From contig OY998175.1 in NCBI GenBank assembly GCA_963921935.1, forward strand, positions 158,656,809 through 158,720,808: DNA of 64,000 bases, read 5' to 3'. The first letter of the stretch is position 1. Every line of letters starts with the position of its first letter. This document shows positions 22,521 to 33,523 of this stretch, piece by piece. The notes below the pieces were generated by a model. It saw nothing but the letters and a program-made list of their open reading frames with translations, was not told the origin of the DNA and searched no databases. Position numbers and translations under genes: made by a program. Origin of the DNA: Galeruca laticollis (lineage: Eukaryota > Arthropoda > Insecta > Coleoptera > Chrysomelidae).

Positions 22521-24120
22521 ACTTTATTACAAGAATCCCATATATTTGAGAATATTTCTGTCCTTAGTAATGGCGCCAAAATACTAACTTCTATATAATC
22601 TGTAGGAAAGAAGGACTGGAAGCCAAAAAGCAGTAAAGACAATGTGAAAGGAGATGTGTGAAATTTAAAATTGTAAAGTTTATAGAGGAATGAATAACAG
22701 TGAATATCGAGACATAGTACAGTAAAAGATCCAAGAAATGTGGCAAATTTTATAAGTCATCATAATATGCTAGACAGCTAGACCTTTGCCAGTACAAGAT
22801 GTAATTAATAAGAGACAAACGTGTTCATCAAGATACTCACCTTCGCATAAATCAACTTTTCGAGTTAGGCACCAGTTTATAGAAAATGTGGCTTAAAATA
22901 CAAAATTGAAATTCCTTGAACTTATTTAGTTACTCAAAGGATATTTATATTATCTCTATGACATTATTTTTAGACTGGCCTAGTTATTAAACTCTCAACC
23001 CAGGAGAACCGAAGGAGATCCACAGAACATTCCAACTTTTAACTCTCTTACCGTAAAGCTATAAAAACGATGATGTTCACTAACCTATCATTGGTTGCCG
23101 TGATTCATAGTTTCGGGAATTTTTTTTTATATTTACGACTATATAAGCACTAAATAATACTATTATGGGTTTTGACCTGTCTTGATTATTTTTCGGTAAA
23201 GTAAATCATTCAATTTTCAAAATTACATACGGAAAGGTAATAAAAAATGAAGAATGTTGAGTTAATATTATTTACAAATAATGTAGCACCTTGCGTGTAC
23301 GTTCAGAGTTATATAAACAGCTTTATTTTATTTTTATCTCTCCGTTATTCTTTACCAAGTTCCTACATAATAAGTAGTACTCGTGTACTCCAGTTTACAG
23401 ATTCTTCACTTTTTTACGTTGCTGATTTTAACAATTTTACAATAAATTAGTCGTAGTTATTTCATTTTGAACAGTTGATGAAACAGCAACATTTGTGAAG
23501 GTAGTTTAGACTAAATATAAAATAATTTCATGAGTTAATCTGCTCTTAGTTTACAATATTTTCTATTAAGCTTTGATTAAAATGAAATTAACTGAACAAA
23601 ATTCAAATAACCCTTTTCAATTGAAGGATTATGTGTTACAAACCAATTAAAAAGGTACCTATGTACTCAAATTATTTTGGAACATCTTACTACTACAATC
23701 TTATTGTTTAAAATTGCAATGAAAAGTGGAAAATCTTCAAAATGTATTGTAACAATTTCAAGAATAGTATAATCTATATCAAGGGCGGAATAAACAAAAT
23801 TATACACGAGTACAAAGATTTGTTTCCCGAGCCGTAGGCGAGGGAAACGGTTTAACGATTGTATAATTTTGAGTTCCACCTGTGTTTTGGACAATAATTT
23901 GTCTACGACTAACAAATGAAAAACAAAACAATATATATATTGAATTGTTGACTTCTTAGTTCTGGAGGAGTTGTGGTGAAATCATCACCGCTCTCAGTAT
24001 CAAACACTAAAAAGGAATGATGCCATGTAATTGCTATTATTTAAATAAAATTAAACAAACTTACTTACTTTTTATGAAGTATTAAATCAATTTATATCCA
24101 GAATTTGAAAAAATGGATAA
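22520..24120. other. A+T-rich stretch without recognised features
   Basis: The short ORFs (23247-23450 plus; 23667-23915 minus) have no recognisable domain. No TIRs, tandem arrays or RNA genes were noticed. Confidence 0.5.
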
Positions 24121-24127
24121 TAATTAA

Positions 24128-24400
24128 ACATTAGTGTTTTAAATGAAACTCACTGTTTCTAGCTAATTCCACAATATTATGAAAATTGTTGAAAATTCTA
24201 AAAAATTGACAATTGTTTCGATAATTAAATATCATCGTCAGAATGACAGAAGTTACATTTCATTTGATGCCTACCTGATGTTTAGTAGTTACTTTTGGCT
24301 AGACCAAGAAGTGACCTAACTTGTGATTGACTTGATATATGTTAATAGAAAAAGGAAAAAAATGTGATATTACAAATATTGAAGCTTAGATATTATTAGC
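24128..24400 (-). repeat. PLE pseudo-LTR, downstream copy
   Basis: From TTAGTGTTTTAAATGAAACT to about TATTGAAGCTTAGATATTAT it matches 26911-27170 with few differences. Shared words include CTACCTGATGTTTAGTAGTT and TTTGGCTAGACCAAGAAGTG. It lacks the extra 35 bp (CACTGTCTCGATCCTTACTT) present at the other copy. Strand is given relative to the PLE ORFs. Confidence 0.85.
24190..24258 (-). ncRNA. Hammerhead ribozyme motif in the PLE pseudo-LTR
   Basis: On the minus strand the order is CTGACGA (24241-24235), a stem II hairpin GATA..TATC, GAAAC (24219-24215), palindromic stem III ACAATTGT, then C closing a GUC triplet at 24210-24208, where cleavage would occur. Stem I can form from ATT/AAT plus an outer TTCT/AGAA. 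All core residues needed for catalysis are present. Penelope-like pseudo-LTRs are known to carry minimal type I hammerheads thought to act as dimers. Activity is inferred. Confidence 0.7.
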
Positions 24401-24494
24401 CCTATGGTGATATCCTGGATATCATTTTTCCAATTAAGATCGGCATAATTGTGCAATGATAGAGAAAACCAGGAAAACTATATCTGCTGATCTT

Positions 24495-26560
24495 TAGAAT
24501 TATCACTTAAGAAAACAGTTTATTAGTGGAGAACTCCCTAGATTTATCTGTTCATTGACGACTTCATATTGTGGGTTTCTTAAATGTCTTCTAATTCCCA
24601 ATTCTTCAAGAAAATCCAGTTCTTGTTTCTTTTCACAAATATGCAGTACTTCTAGTTCTGTGTGAATGAATGATTGGTGTCAAGTAGATGTTTTGCGTAG
24701 TGGAATTTATCTGATTGTGTTAATCTGTATGCTCGTAAGTGTTCACTGTATCGGATTTCAAAATTTGTAAGGGTCTGACCAAAATAGACAGCATTACAGT
24801 CTGGACATTTGAGTTTATATATACCTGATTTCTTCATTGGTGGTATTTTTGGTTTGACATTTAACAATTTTGTATTTACGTTACTTTCTGTTTTAAAAGA
24901 ATTTGTTGTATTCGTTGCTAAAGATATTATCTTTGAAATATTATTAGAAATATTTCCTGCATATGTGATGGTTTTATGAGTCTTTATTTCATCAGTTTGT
25001 TTAGGAAATATTAGTTGTAATGCCACTTTTTCCACTTTTTTATTAATTAGCTTATTTATCATATGTACTGGATAACCGTTGTATGTTGCTATTTGTCTAA
25101 TTGTATTAATCTCTCTATCAAAATTAAATTTGTTCATAGGAATTGAAAATGCTCTATGTATCATTGAATTATATGCCGCTAGTTTATGTGACATGGGGTG
25201 ATTGGAACTATATGGAATTGTCACATCAGTGTGTGTTGGTTTTCGGTAAATTGAATAATCAAGTACATTATTAACTCTTTGAATTTTTATATCAAGGAAA
25301 TTGACTGAAATATTTTCTTCAATTTCTAATGTAAATATAATTTTTGGGTGTTAATTATTAATGTGGTTGGTAAATACATCTAATTGTCGTTCACTACCCA
25401 TAAAACAAGCTAATATGTCATCTACATATCTATACCAAAATAAAACATTTTTCGAAATATTACTTTCAAAGATCTTTCTTTCTAAATTGTCCATTACAAT
25501 GTTTGCCAAAATAGGTGATATAGGGCTTCCCATTGGTAAACCTTCATTTTGAATATATATCTTATTGTCAAAAGTGAAATAATTCTGGTTAATGCATACA
25601 TTAAATAAATTTAGTATATCTGATATTATTCCTGGATTTATATTTTTATCTTCTAGTAATTTTCTTACAAATATTAGCCATTCTTTAGGAGGAATGTTAG
25701 TGAACATATTAGTAACATCAAATGAAATAAGTTTATAGTTATCTTGCAAGTTGATTTCTTTTAATTTTTTGATTAGTTCTATTGAATTTCTAATTGAGTA
25801 TTTAGGTGCATATCCGTAACTATTAAGTATATTGTTAAGCCTCTTTGCCAATATATTATTAGGAGTATTAACATAAGAAACTACAGGTCCAATTCGTTTC
25901 GTTATCTTATGTAATTTAACGGTTCCATATAATTGTGGACAATGAGGATTCTTATGTATGATCGACCTCTTTTCGTAATCACTTAAAATATAATTTGAAT
26001 TATTAACCATATCCCTTACATTATTGAAAACATTTTTGTTGGGTCTGCTCTAAGAACTTTTACATCGCTAGATTCTATAACGTTATATATCTTTGAATTA
26101 TAATCTTCAGTTGTCAATATGACAGTTGTATTTCCCTTGTCAAATTTTGTAACTGTTGGGTTATTATCTTCTACTTTCTTTTTGATTGCATTTGAAACTG
26201 TAATGTCATTTTTTGTTTCACGTTTAACTTTGGAAGATTCAATATTTTTGATTAAATTGGCAATTTTTTATTTCTCATTAAGAAAATTATTTGAATTAGA
26301 TTTTAATGCTATTTCTGACTCTGTAGCTATAATTTGTTTAATAATATTCGTAAATTTTGGTGGTATGCTGTACTTTAAACCTTTATTTGAAAATTCTATT
26401 CCTCTATATGTAAAATTAGTGTCTTGACAGGTTTTCAAATCGTGGTGCAAATTGTGTTGGTATGTAGGTACTTACAGTTTCATGATGTTTAGAGTATTGA
26501 GTTCTATGTTGTGTGTGTTCAAGTTTCTGTAGCTTTTGTTCTTAGTTCTTAAATTTCTTG
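24495..26560 (-). pseudogene. PLE polyprotein: reverse transcriptase and GIY-YIG endonuclease
   Basis: The N-terminal part (about 26560-26020) has KFDKGNTTVILTTEDYNSKI, a typical PLE block before the RT. The RT (26010-25354) shows PQLYGTVKLHK, KLISFDVTNMFTNIPPKEWL, NEGLPMGSPISPILANIVMD and FWYRYVDDILACF, so the YVDD site is intact. A TAA at 25353-25351 interrupts it. It continues KIIFTLEIEENISVNFLDIK. The GIY-YIG domain (about 24840-24650) reads SGIYKLKCPDCNAVYFGQTL, then NFEIRYSEHLRAYR. A shift near 24655 precedes the C-terminus. PLEs use the endonuclease to nick their targets. This copy is nearly complete but interrupted. Confidence 0.88.
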
Positions 26561-26861
26561 TGCTTCATCGTGTCATCTAAACAGTCAGATTCTACTGGAT
26601 GTAATTGGAACGTGAGTTCTGAATGTACAACTTTTATATAGTTGTCTAAGGAATACATTCTTCTTTGATCCAAACTCGTTGAGCACATTTTATAGTTTTT
26701 GTGCTTGTGGTGTTTTAGTGTGACATTTTATATTGACATATTACCTTTTTCCTAAGGCATTTTTGGTTGAATCAAATGTTTTGTGATGTTTTGTAAAGGT
26801 TTTGTACTAACTTCTGGTACAGTCGGGTCAAATCTTCTCTCGAAGATTTTTTAATGAAATT

Positions 26862-27178
26862 CACTGTCTCGATCCTTACTTCGTGGAATCTACTCATATT
26901 CGTGTTTTGAATGAAACTCACTGTTTCTAGCTAATTCCACAATATAATGAAAATTGTTGAAAATTCTAAAAAATTGACAATTGCTTCGATAAGTAAATAT
27001 CATCGTCAGAATGACACAAGTTACATTTCATTTGATGCCTACCTGATGTTTAGTAGTTATTTTTGGCTAGACCAAGAAGTGACCTAACTTCTGATTGACT
27101 TGATATATATTAATAGAAAAAAGAAGAAATGTGATATTACAAATATTGAAGCTTAGATATTATTAACACAGTTATACT
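26862..27178 (-). repeat. PLE pseudo-LTR, upstream copy
   Basis: It begins CACTGTCTCGATCCTTACTT, also present at 1982 and 60268, and then follows the other pseudo-LTR closely to about 27165. Mismatches between the two copies are scattered at several percent, so insertion is not very recent. Confidence 0.85.
26958..27026 (-). ncRNA. Hammerhead ribozyme motif in the second PLE pseudo-LTR
   Basis: Same layout: CTGACGA on the minus strand (27009-27003), the GUC triplet at 26978-26976. The GAAAC segment is GAAGC here, changing the A that should pair at the base of stem III to G, which could weaken the motif. Stem II is GATA..TATC with a longer loop. Confidence 0.6.
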
Positions 27179-27224
27179 GATCTTAATTGGGAAAATAATA
27201 TCTAGGATATCACCATAAATATAA

Positions 27225-28610
27225 TGTCCAGTCGTTAAGAGCAGTAAGAAGATGACTGGTTACTGATCGATTAGGTAGAAAACCATGCTGGGAATCTGGA
27301 ATGATTTTATTGTCTAACAAAAATGGAACAAGTTCGTTAACGATTAATCTCTCCATAATTTGAACTGAGGTTGGTCGAAAGCATTTTATTTCCATTTTTA
27401 TAGATAGGCGTAACTATTCCTGATTTCCATGAGGCAGAAATGGAATTTTCTTTAAGTGATCTGGACTTAAGGTTGGATAGTAGGACTGCTAGACTGTCTG
27501 CGCAATTTTTATAGACTGTATGGGATATTTTATCAATTCCAGGATAAGCTGCGATTTTCAGATTCTTTAATACTTCTTTAACTGTTTCCACTGGGATATT
27601 AACCGTATTTAGTGAGTTCATATTTCTAGAAGCTAGTGGCATTACAGGAGTTGTTAAATCAGAGTCTATTGTAAATGGATTTGCAAAAGTTTCGGCAAAA
27701 ATTTCGCATACTTCTTTCTTGGTGCAAATGTCTCCGTTTGGTTTTTCTAATAATGGTACACCAGTTTTAGAGCAGAACTTGGATCTAGCATATTTATAAA
27801 AAGGTTTTGGACTTCTTGTGGTTATTCGATTCTCGTAATTGCTTCGTGCTTATCTCAACTCCTGTGTGAGTCTGTTTGAATACTGCCTGTGCAATCGAAT
27901 GTTTTCTTCGGATGGATTTTTCCTAACTCTTGTCCACAAGCATTGTTTTTCTTTACTCATTTGGATTAAGTGATTATCAATCCATGGACATCTAGGGTAA
28001 GTTTTCACTGTATAAGTTTTGGAACATTCTTCTATCACCTTATATATAATTTCTTTATATTTTTGCAACACAAATTCACAGGTGTGACCATCTAGTACCG
28101 GCCAATCTGTTTGATCGAAATAGTTATTCAATTTTTGATAATCGGTTTTAGTGTAGGATTTTTTTTATTTTTTTCACTGATATTACTAGATGTAGATACC
28201 AATTGGTGGCAGATAGAAAATGTCTGAAATCAGCTCCTCTTCATTAGAGATTACAAGGTCTAATGCTGAAGGTTCATAACCTTGACGAAACCTTGTCGAC
28301 TCATTTATAAATTGTTTCAGATTACTTAGAAAAAATAAGTTATAAAAAGGGACACTAGGATTGTTGCCATCAAGAGGTGAAAGAATAGGCCATAGCAAAT
28401 CTTTAAAATTAAAATCGCCAAGAATGATAAGATTTTCTTTATTTTTACTACATTCTTCAATATACTCACACATGGAGATTGTAAGATCATATGACAGAAG
28501 AGGTCTATATATAATGAATATATGCAGAATGACGGAGTTGGGTAAGACAATTTTAAGCAAAAGAGATTCGATTCTCTCCAGAACATGTGGAATCGACTAA
28601 ATTATTCAAT
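27225..28610 (-). pseudogene. CR1/Jockey-like LINE ORF2 fragment (endonuclease and start of RT)
   Basis: Minus-strand pieces in order: endonuclease (28560-28190) with LIILGDFNFKDLLWP and PSALDLVISNEEELISDI; linker (28131-27850) with YPRCPWIDNHLIQMSKEKQ; pre-RT and RT (27642-27230) with AAYPGIDKISHTVYKNCADS, SASWKSGIVTPIYKNGNK and SVQIMERLIVNELVPFLLDN then QHGFLPNRSVTSHLLTALND. The order and motifs fit a CR1/Jockey-group LINE. It ends exactly where the PLE begins, so the PLE disrupted it. The 5' end is truncated at about 28610. Confidence 0.82.
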
Positions 28611-28792
28611 TTTTAAAGAACTATTCATTAAAGAAAACGCAAACACATTAATACACATGAGTTATATTTCTAAAAACCTTTTTTCTTGTTTTCCTCTCTG
28701 AAAAACGAAATAATTACTAAAGACAATCCAACATTCCAATTTTTTGGGGTAAACCAATACTTTTTTCACATATTAGAAGGGTTGGGTGTAAA
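28590..28792 (-). mobile_element. HLE copy 3a (left end and central block)
   Basis: On the minus strand this begins CTTTTACACCCAACCCTTCT and runs through AAAAGTATTGGTTTACCCCA into a degenerate central block. No tandem units follow. It is more diverged than copies 1b and 2. Confidence 0.6.
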
Positions 28793-28892
28793 AGCAAAAA
28801 ACTTGTACATCATATATAAGCGTTTGCAATGTAAGGGATTCCCATTGACTATTGATGTTGTCAGAACAATAGCATTTCAGTTTGCAGAACGA
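28793..28892 (+). pseudogene. Possible pogo-like transposase N-terminal fragment
   Basis: About 33 codons read KGFPLTIDVVRTIAFQFAER, resembling the second helix-turn-helix segment of pogo/CENP-B-type transposases (..GxxLTxxDxRxLAFQxAExN..). It lies between two HLE copies, ends exactly where the right terminus of copy 3b begins, and has no continuation. The match is short, so this is only suggestive. Confidence 0.35.
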
Positions 28893-29515
28893 CTAAAAAT
28901 AAACGGTTTCAAAGATTAAAACTAACTTTTTCGCAAATGTGATACGCCTTGAATAATATCCTACCATATAATTGGTTACTTGTACACTTCGGGGGCTGTA
29001 TCGAGCTAACGAACCGAAATTTCTCCAAAAAGATAGTATATCTGGATTTATAGGACACGCAATAGTGGCTCTGGTGAGCTGAAAATCAATAGAGTTCATC
29101 TGTGGGATACACTAAATATATACAATCATATAATTGGACATTTATATACACTCCGGAAGTTGTATCGTGCTAAGAAACCAAGATTTTTCAAAGAATTACA
29201 AAAATGTGGTACTTTAAGTACCATATCACCAGTTGTACTGGCTCTTGCGAGCTGAACATCAATAAAGTCCATCTATTAGACGGCCTGAACAATAACCAAT
29301 CATAAAATTGGTCACTTGCATACACTCCGGAAGCTGTATAGTGCTAACAAACCGAAATTTTTCAAAAAATTACAAAAATGTGGTACTTTAATTACCATAG
29401 CACCCGTTGTACCGGCTCTAGCGAGATGAAAATCAATAGGGTTAATCTAATAGACGCCCTGCACTAATCCAATCATAAAGTTGGTCACTTGTTTACACTC
29501 CGGAGGCTGTAATGT
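28893..29515 (-). mobile_element. HLE copy 3b (right end and tandem array)
   Basis: It starts CTAAAAATAAACGG, the complement of the HLE right end, followed by the inverted GTTTCAAAGATTAAAAC hairpin and TTTTTCGCAAATGTG. Then there are about three to four units of roughly 170 bp (CGGGGGCTGTATCGAGCTAA near 28988; CTCCGGAAGCTGTAT near 29323). It stops at about 29515 inside a unit, without the central block. Confidence 0.7.
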
Positions 29516-29860
29516 AATGTAATATGTTCTTTGTGGGTACATGAAAACTGTACCGAGTTTAGCAACAAGTGCTCTAGGTATGGCCAAATGAAAAAAAGGA
29601 AGAAAAATGAAGAAAGAGCTGAGTAATACATTGGCCATCATCCCCCTACTAACTACTCTGGCCATCTCTCCCGGAGAAGAGATAACCAACCTAAAGTTTT
29701 AGAAATGTTATTTTTTTAATTTTATGTGATAATTACTCTTCGTTCTTTTATTGATAAACGATTGAAAACTCATCTAAAATAAATATTATAGAAAAATTAT
29801 CAGTCATTTAATTGTAAGCATTTACTCGGTTTTGTTGTTGCTTACTCTAGGTTATCCAAT
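29516..29860. other. Unassigned stretch
   Basis: A short non-A+T-rich piece (29560-29700, with CATCATCCCCCTACTAACTA and CATCTCTCCCGGAGAAGAG) may be a LINE or SINE tail. Nothing firm can be said. Confidence 0.3.
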
Positions 29861-30137
29861 AATCATTATGACAGTCTTCCATTTGGTGTTGTGCTGTTAT
29901 TTTTGTATATGTTTGCAAATCTGACCGGGCTCATTCTGCCTATGACCTTTCTCCACTTGTTTATGTTTTGTATGTTACGTTGGTCTATTGTATTGCTATT
30001 TCATTGTCTCTCAATATTATACCTCCTATTAATCATAATATTCTCATTTTAATTTTTATTTTGTCCATTTTGTAACCGCCCTTGCTACTGTTGCATATTT
30101 ATATTTATTAAGATGGGTCTTACCGCTGTTTTATATA
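29860..30137 (-). pseudogene. Decayed LINE C-terminal remnant
   Basis: The minus strand near 30137-30110 reads YKTAVRPIL, like the IYxTVIRPxLxYG motif after LINE RT domains. A segment near 29960-29880 reads KWRKVIGRMSPVRFANIYKN. Many stops separate them. The pogo-like element inserted at TA 30136-30137 at its upstream edge. Confidence 0.35.
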
Positions 30138-30509
30138 TCGTCAAGTGGGGTACTACAACATCCAGGGGCTTCTTTCATAATAATTTCCTCCATTTCTTTA
30201 TTCATACCTAGCATCCTTAATTATTAAATTAACCGCGTCAATTTAAAGAAAAACTCGCAAGCGCAGTCGTGTGAAAGAAGTGATAAACGCAGGTACGTCA
30301 AACTTTTATGGTATTAAAAGTTACAGTAAACTGTATGAATCTAAGAAAATCTATTGTATATTGAGATCTATAATAATTTTTGTGTAACCTAAAATGTTTA
30401 CATTAGATAAAGATATACATCAATTAGTATTTCAAAAGCATGTTTTTTTCATTACAAATTACCTAAAAATTTTGTGGTGAAATTGTGTCCGCTACATACT
30501 GAAATGTGT

Positions 30510-30575
30510 CGAGGGGCTACTTTGATCGAATAGTCGGGGCTACATTGACCAGAGATCAATGTAGCCCCTTGGTAT
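30510..30575. promoter_or_regulatory. Subterminal repeats of the pogo-like element
   Basis: GGGGCTACTTTGATC (30514), GGGGCTACATTGACC (30536) and the inverted ATCAATGTAGCCCC (30557-30570) sit about 400 bp inside the left TIR. The right end has TTGATCAAAGTCGTCCC. Arrays like this are candidate transposase-binding sites. The last two form a perfect stem of about 11 bp. Confidence 0.55.
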
Positions 30576-30883
30576 AAAAGAAATTGAAACTGTTATTTAG
30601 TATTAATGTAGAGTCAAAATTCTTTGTGGAAATATACAGGGTGTTAAATATAAAAATAAAAACGTAGTTTTCTCCGTTATCTTAAAAACTACCGAGTATT
30701 CTTTAATAAAATTCGGCACTATTTTCAAATTTTCCAATGCAATGGTTTTATGTATCAAACATTTCACTTTTCTTAAACAGTAGTGCACTGAAGAGTAAAT
30801 TGAGGTTTGATTTTAATATTTTAAAATCTTCACGTTTAATGCATAAATATCTGCATTATTTTTATTCATTTCAGTTCCTCATT

Positions 30884-31563
30884 ATGGTTCGGGATGATAA
30901 GAAAAAGCTATGATCAAGATATTATAAGAATTTTGATCCATCGAATATGGAAAAGGCCCTTACCGAAGTATCGGATGGAAATCTTAACATTCATGCAGCT
31001 TCTGTACGATATAAAATTAGTTACGGTACAGTGTATATCTGTATAATAAATATAGGAACACATATTCTCACTCCAGAAACACAACCAGTATTTTCAGTAA
31101 GCTAAGAGAAAATAATTTTAAGTTGCGCTGCAAAATGTGCAGATTGGGGCTTTCCCTTAAGCATGTTCGTTCAAAGAATATTAGCAAAAACCTACCTAGA
31201 TAAACAGGATAGGACTGTTACAAAATTTATTAATAATATGCCCGGTAAAGATTGGGTCCTAAGTTTATTAAATCGTCACAAGAAATCATATAGTCAGCGT
31301 TTGGCAGCAAAAGAAACTCTAAATACATGTTTTGCAAATTGAGTCGATGTAGTAAAAGATATTCCACTAAACAATATATTTAACTATAATGATTCGAATA
31401 TGTAGGACTATCCTGGAAAAAAATATGGCATTTTCAGAAGGGAAATCAAATATCCGGAAAAAATTTCTAAAAGTGCAAAAACAGTAATGATATGAGGTTC
31501 GGCAGTTGGAACCCTTTCACTATCTTACGTTATTTATAAGGGATCACACTCATGCGATACCTG
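30884..31563 (+). pseudogene. Pogo-like transposase, 5' half
   Basis: A TTTCAG acceptor precedes the start MVRDDKKKL; the next codon is TGA. The psq-type HTH follows: NMEKALTEVSDGNLNIHAAS, VRYKISYGTVY. The second HTH region is reduced, but MFVQRILAKTYLDKQDRT and KDWVLSLLNRHKKSYSQRLA are recognisable. Next is the start of the DDE_1 domain: DIPLNNIFNYNDSNM (the first acidic position), KTVMI and SYVIYKGSHSCDTW. The frame is cut at 31563 by the Harbinger element and continues in phase after it. Several internal stops are present. Confidence 0.82.
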
Positions 31564-31714
31564 GGACTGTATTCTTGAATAAGTTTAGTGAATACTGATG
31601 TGAACGTGTGATGTGAACGGTCCCTTCATGTTTTGACAAAAAAACGCATTCTCCAGCAAAAAATGTCCCTAGCCGATGAAAGTAAAATTCACTGTATTTT
31701 GACAGTTTACCTAT

Positions 31715-32521
31715 TTTAGACATGGCAGGACTTACGAAGAAAAACAAAAGCAAAAGCAGGAGCACAAAAGAAGTATAGTACAGGCACTGGAGGGGGTCCG
31801 AAAAAGACAGAAAACTTTGATGATACAGAAAAAGCAATTTTGGAAACAATCCCCACCATTAATTGTGAAGGACTACAAATAAACGATTCCGCCATAGTCT
31901 TTGACTTTAAAGGAACAGAAAAGGTATGTTACTAAGTACTTATATACTGAAACAAAATATTGTCAAGCCTATGTATTGGAGCTATTCGTAGTAACACTAA
32001 CTATAGTTCAGTTTTTTATTTTTGTCAATTTTTAGTATTTATAAGCCATAGTATGTATATATGTATATCTGTAAGATTGAAGAAATAATGTCTGTTGACT
32101 CTCCAATTCAAGATGCTGCAAGATCTAGTATAATAGTAAACGATTTCCCCACCGCATCTGCATCTAGTTTAACAAAGACAGTAAAAAGGGCTCTTGAGTA
32201 AACACCAAACAAGGATCAGAATACTGTCACTACAGGAAATGAGCACTGTTACACTAGTAAGACATCACTCTTTTCTGAACCTATAAGTAAAAGACTTAAT
32301 AAAACTCGTCGACATGAAAATTCTCAAAAACTGTCTGTCGATACGCTAAAGACCTTGGAGGAAAGAACTTCAATAATCAAACATTATTATAAGAAAAAAA
32401 TTGCTTTTCTTGAGCACATTGAAGTATACAATAATAAAAAATTACAACTTTTGCAACAGCAAAATGACATTCAAGCTAATATATTAAAAGATGTAAAAAT
32501 TTTGTTACAGCAGCAAATTTA
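31715..32521 (+). pseudogene. Harbinger Myb/SANT-like DNA-binding protein
   Basis: An exon after a TATTTTAG acceptor reads WQDLRRKTKAKAGAQKKYST then GTGGGPKKTENFDDTEKAIL, matching the end of the Myb/SANT-like domain (W..L..KaK......TGGGP). It ends at an AAAG|GTATGT donor near 31924. A later exon (about 32050-32521) has VDSPIQDAARSSI, one TAA near 32200, and a coiled-coil C-terminus with ERTSIIKHYYKKKIAFLEHI and QLLQQQNDIQANILKDVKIL. This companion protein normally carries the transposase to the nucleus and TIRs. The first SANT helices are not identified. Confidence 0.75.
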
Positions 32522-32882
32522 AATCCTGAATTAGTTTTCTAATAAATAGATAGTTTTATTTTTTAGTGCAATAAATTTGTGTTACCATTTTTACAAAGTT
32601 TTGTTTGTCAATGAAACTATGTTATTATTTTTATTTTTTTGTAAGGAAACAAAAAATTTAATGATATGTACATAATAATTACTCTTTACTTTTAAGGTAT
32701 GTTAATATTTAGGTTTTTGTTCAATTGGTTCAAAAATTTAATAAAACAATACATAATTTAGTTTGATTTATTTATTTACGTGTATTAACTACTTAGCTAG
32801 TTTATAAAATATTTATTTAAAATAGTCTGCCTTATAAGGCGCTCAACATTTAGATCTGGATTTACTCTTTGCAATGGTTCAT

Positions 32883-33473
32883 TTACATTAACATTTTGTG
32901 GTAAATAAATACCAAAGTCAAAATTATTGGGTTTTCCATATCTGGTTCTGGGATATTATGATCAATACACAAGTTATGCAAAACAACACATGCGTTGATA
33001 ATTTTGCCACATTTTTCAGGGCTATAATGAAGCACTCTATGTTTTAACAAACATCTGAAACGATTCTTTAAAACACCATTACATCTTTCGACAATGCTTT
33101 TCACAGTTTTCTGCCTATTATTAAATCTTCTTTCTGTTACTAACCATGGGCGCAGAGGGTAACCTACAATCAGATATTTAGTACTTACGCCAGCCAAAAA
33201 TGTATAGTTTACTACTTCAGAATCAGAATATCCCAATAAAAAGAAGTTTCATCAAATGTTTGGAAAATGTGTTCCATTGTACGGCTAATTTGTGAATTAC
33301 TCCATATGTAAGCAACGTGGCTACTGCCCGGAAACTTTGCATTTACATTTAATATTTTAGGATGAGCATTACATATCTGAAAATAATTATTATAATTAGA
33401 TTATATATAGGAAATGAATGCAGTTAATTATACTTACCAGCTGTACATTATTTGAATAGTGGTGTTTTCTATT

Positions 33474-33523
<50 letters not shown>

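Larger units (their letters stand above)
24128..27218 (-). mobile_element. Penelope-like element (PLE) with pseudo-LTRs
   Basis: The coding strand is minus: RT followed by a GIY-YIG endonuclease. Direct pseudo-LTRs of about 270-310 bp flank it (24128-24400 and 26862-27178) and carry hammerhead motifs on the coding strand. An inverted pair ends the body: ATGGTGATATCCTGGATATC near 24411-24430 and its complement-like GATATCTAGGATATCACCAT near 27200-27217. The element cuts a CR1/Jockey-like LINE at about 27.22 kb. RT is interrupted by one stop and the 5' part by frameshifts. Confidence 0.85.

Noticed and set aside
31550..31849. 99-codon minus-strand ORF with a Leu/Phe-rich segment
   Set aside because: It is antisense to the Harbinger TIR and the Myb/SANT-like exon; the hydrophobic run comes from AAAGCAAAAGCAGG-type sequence on the other strand.
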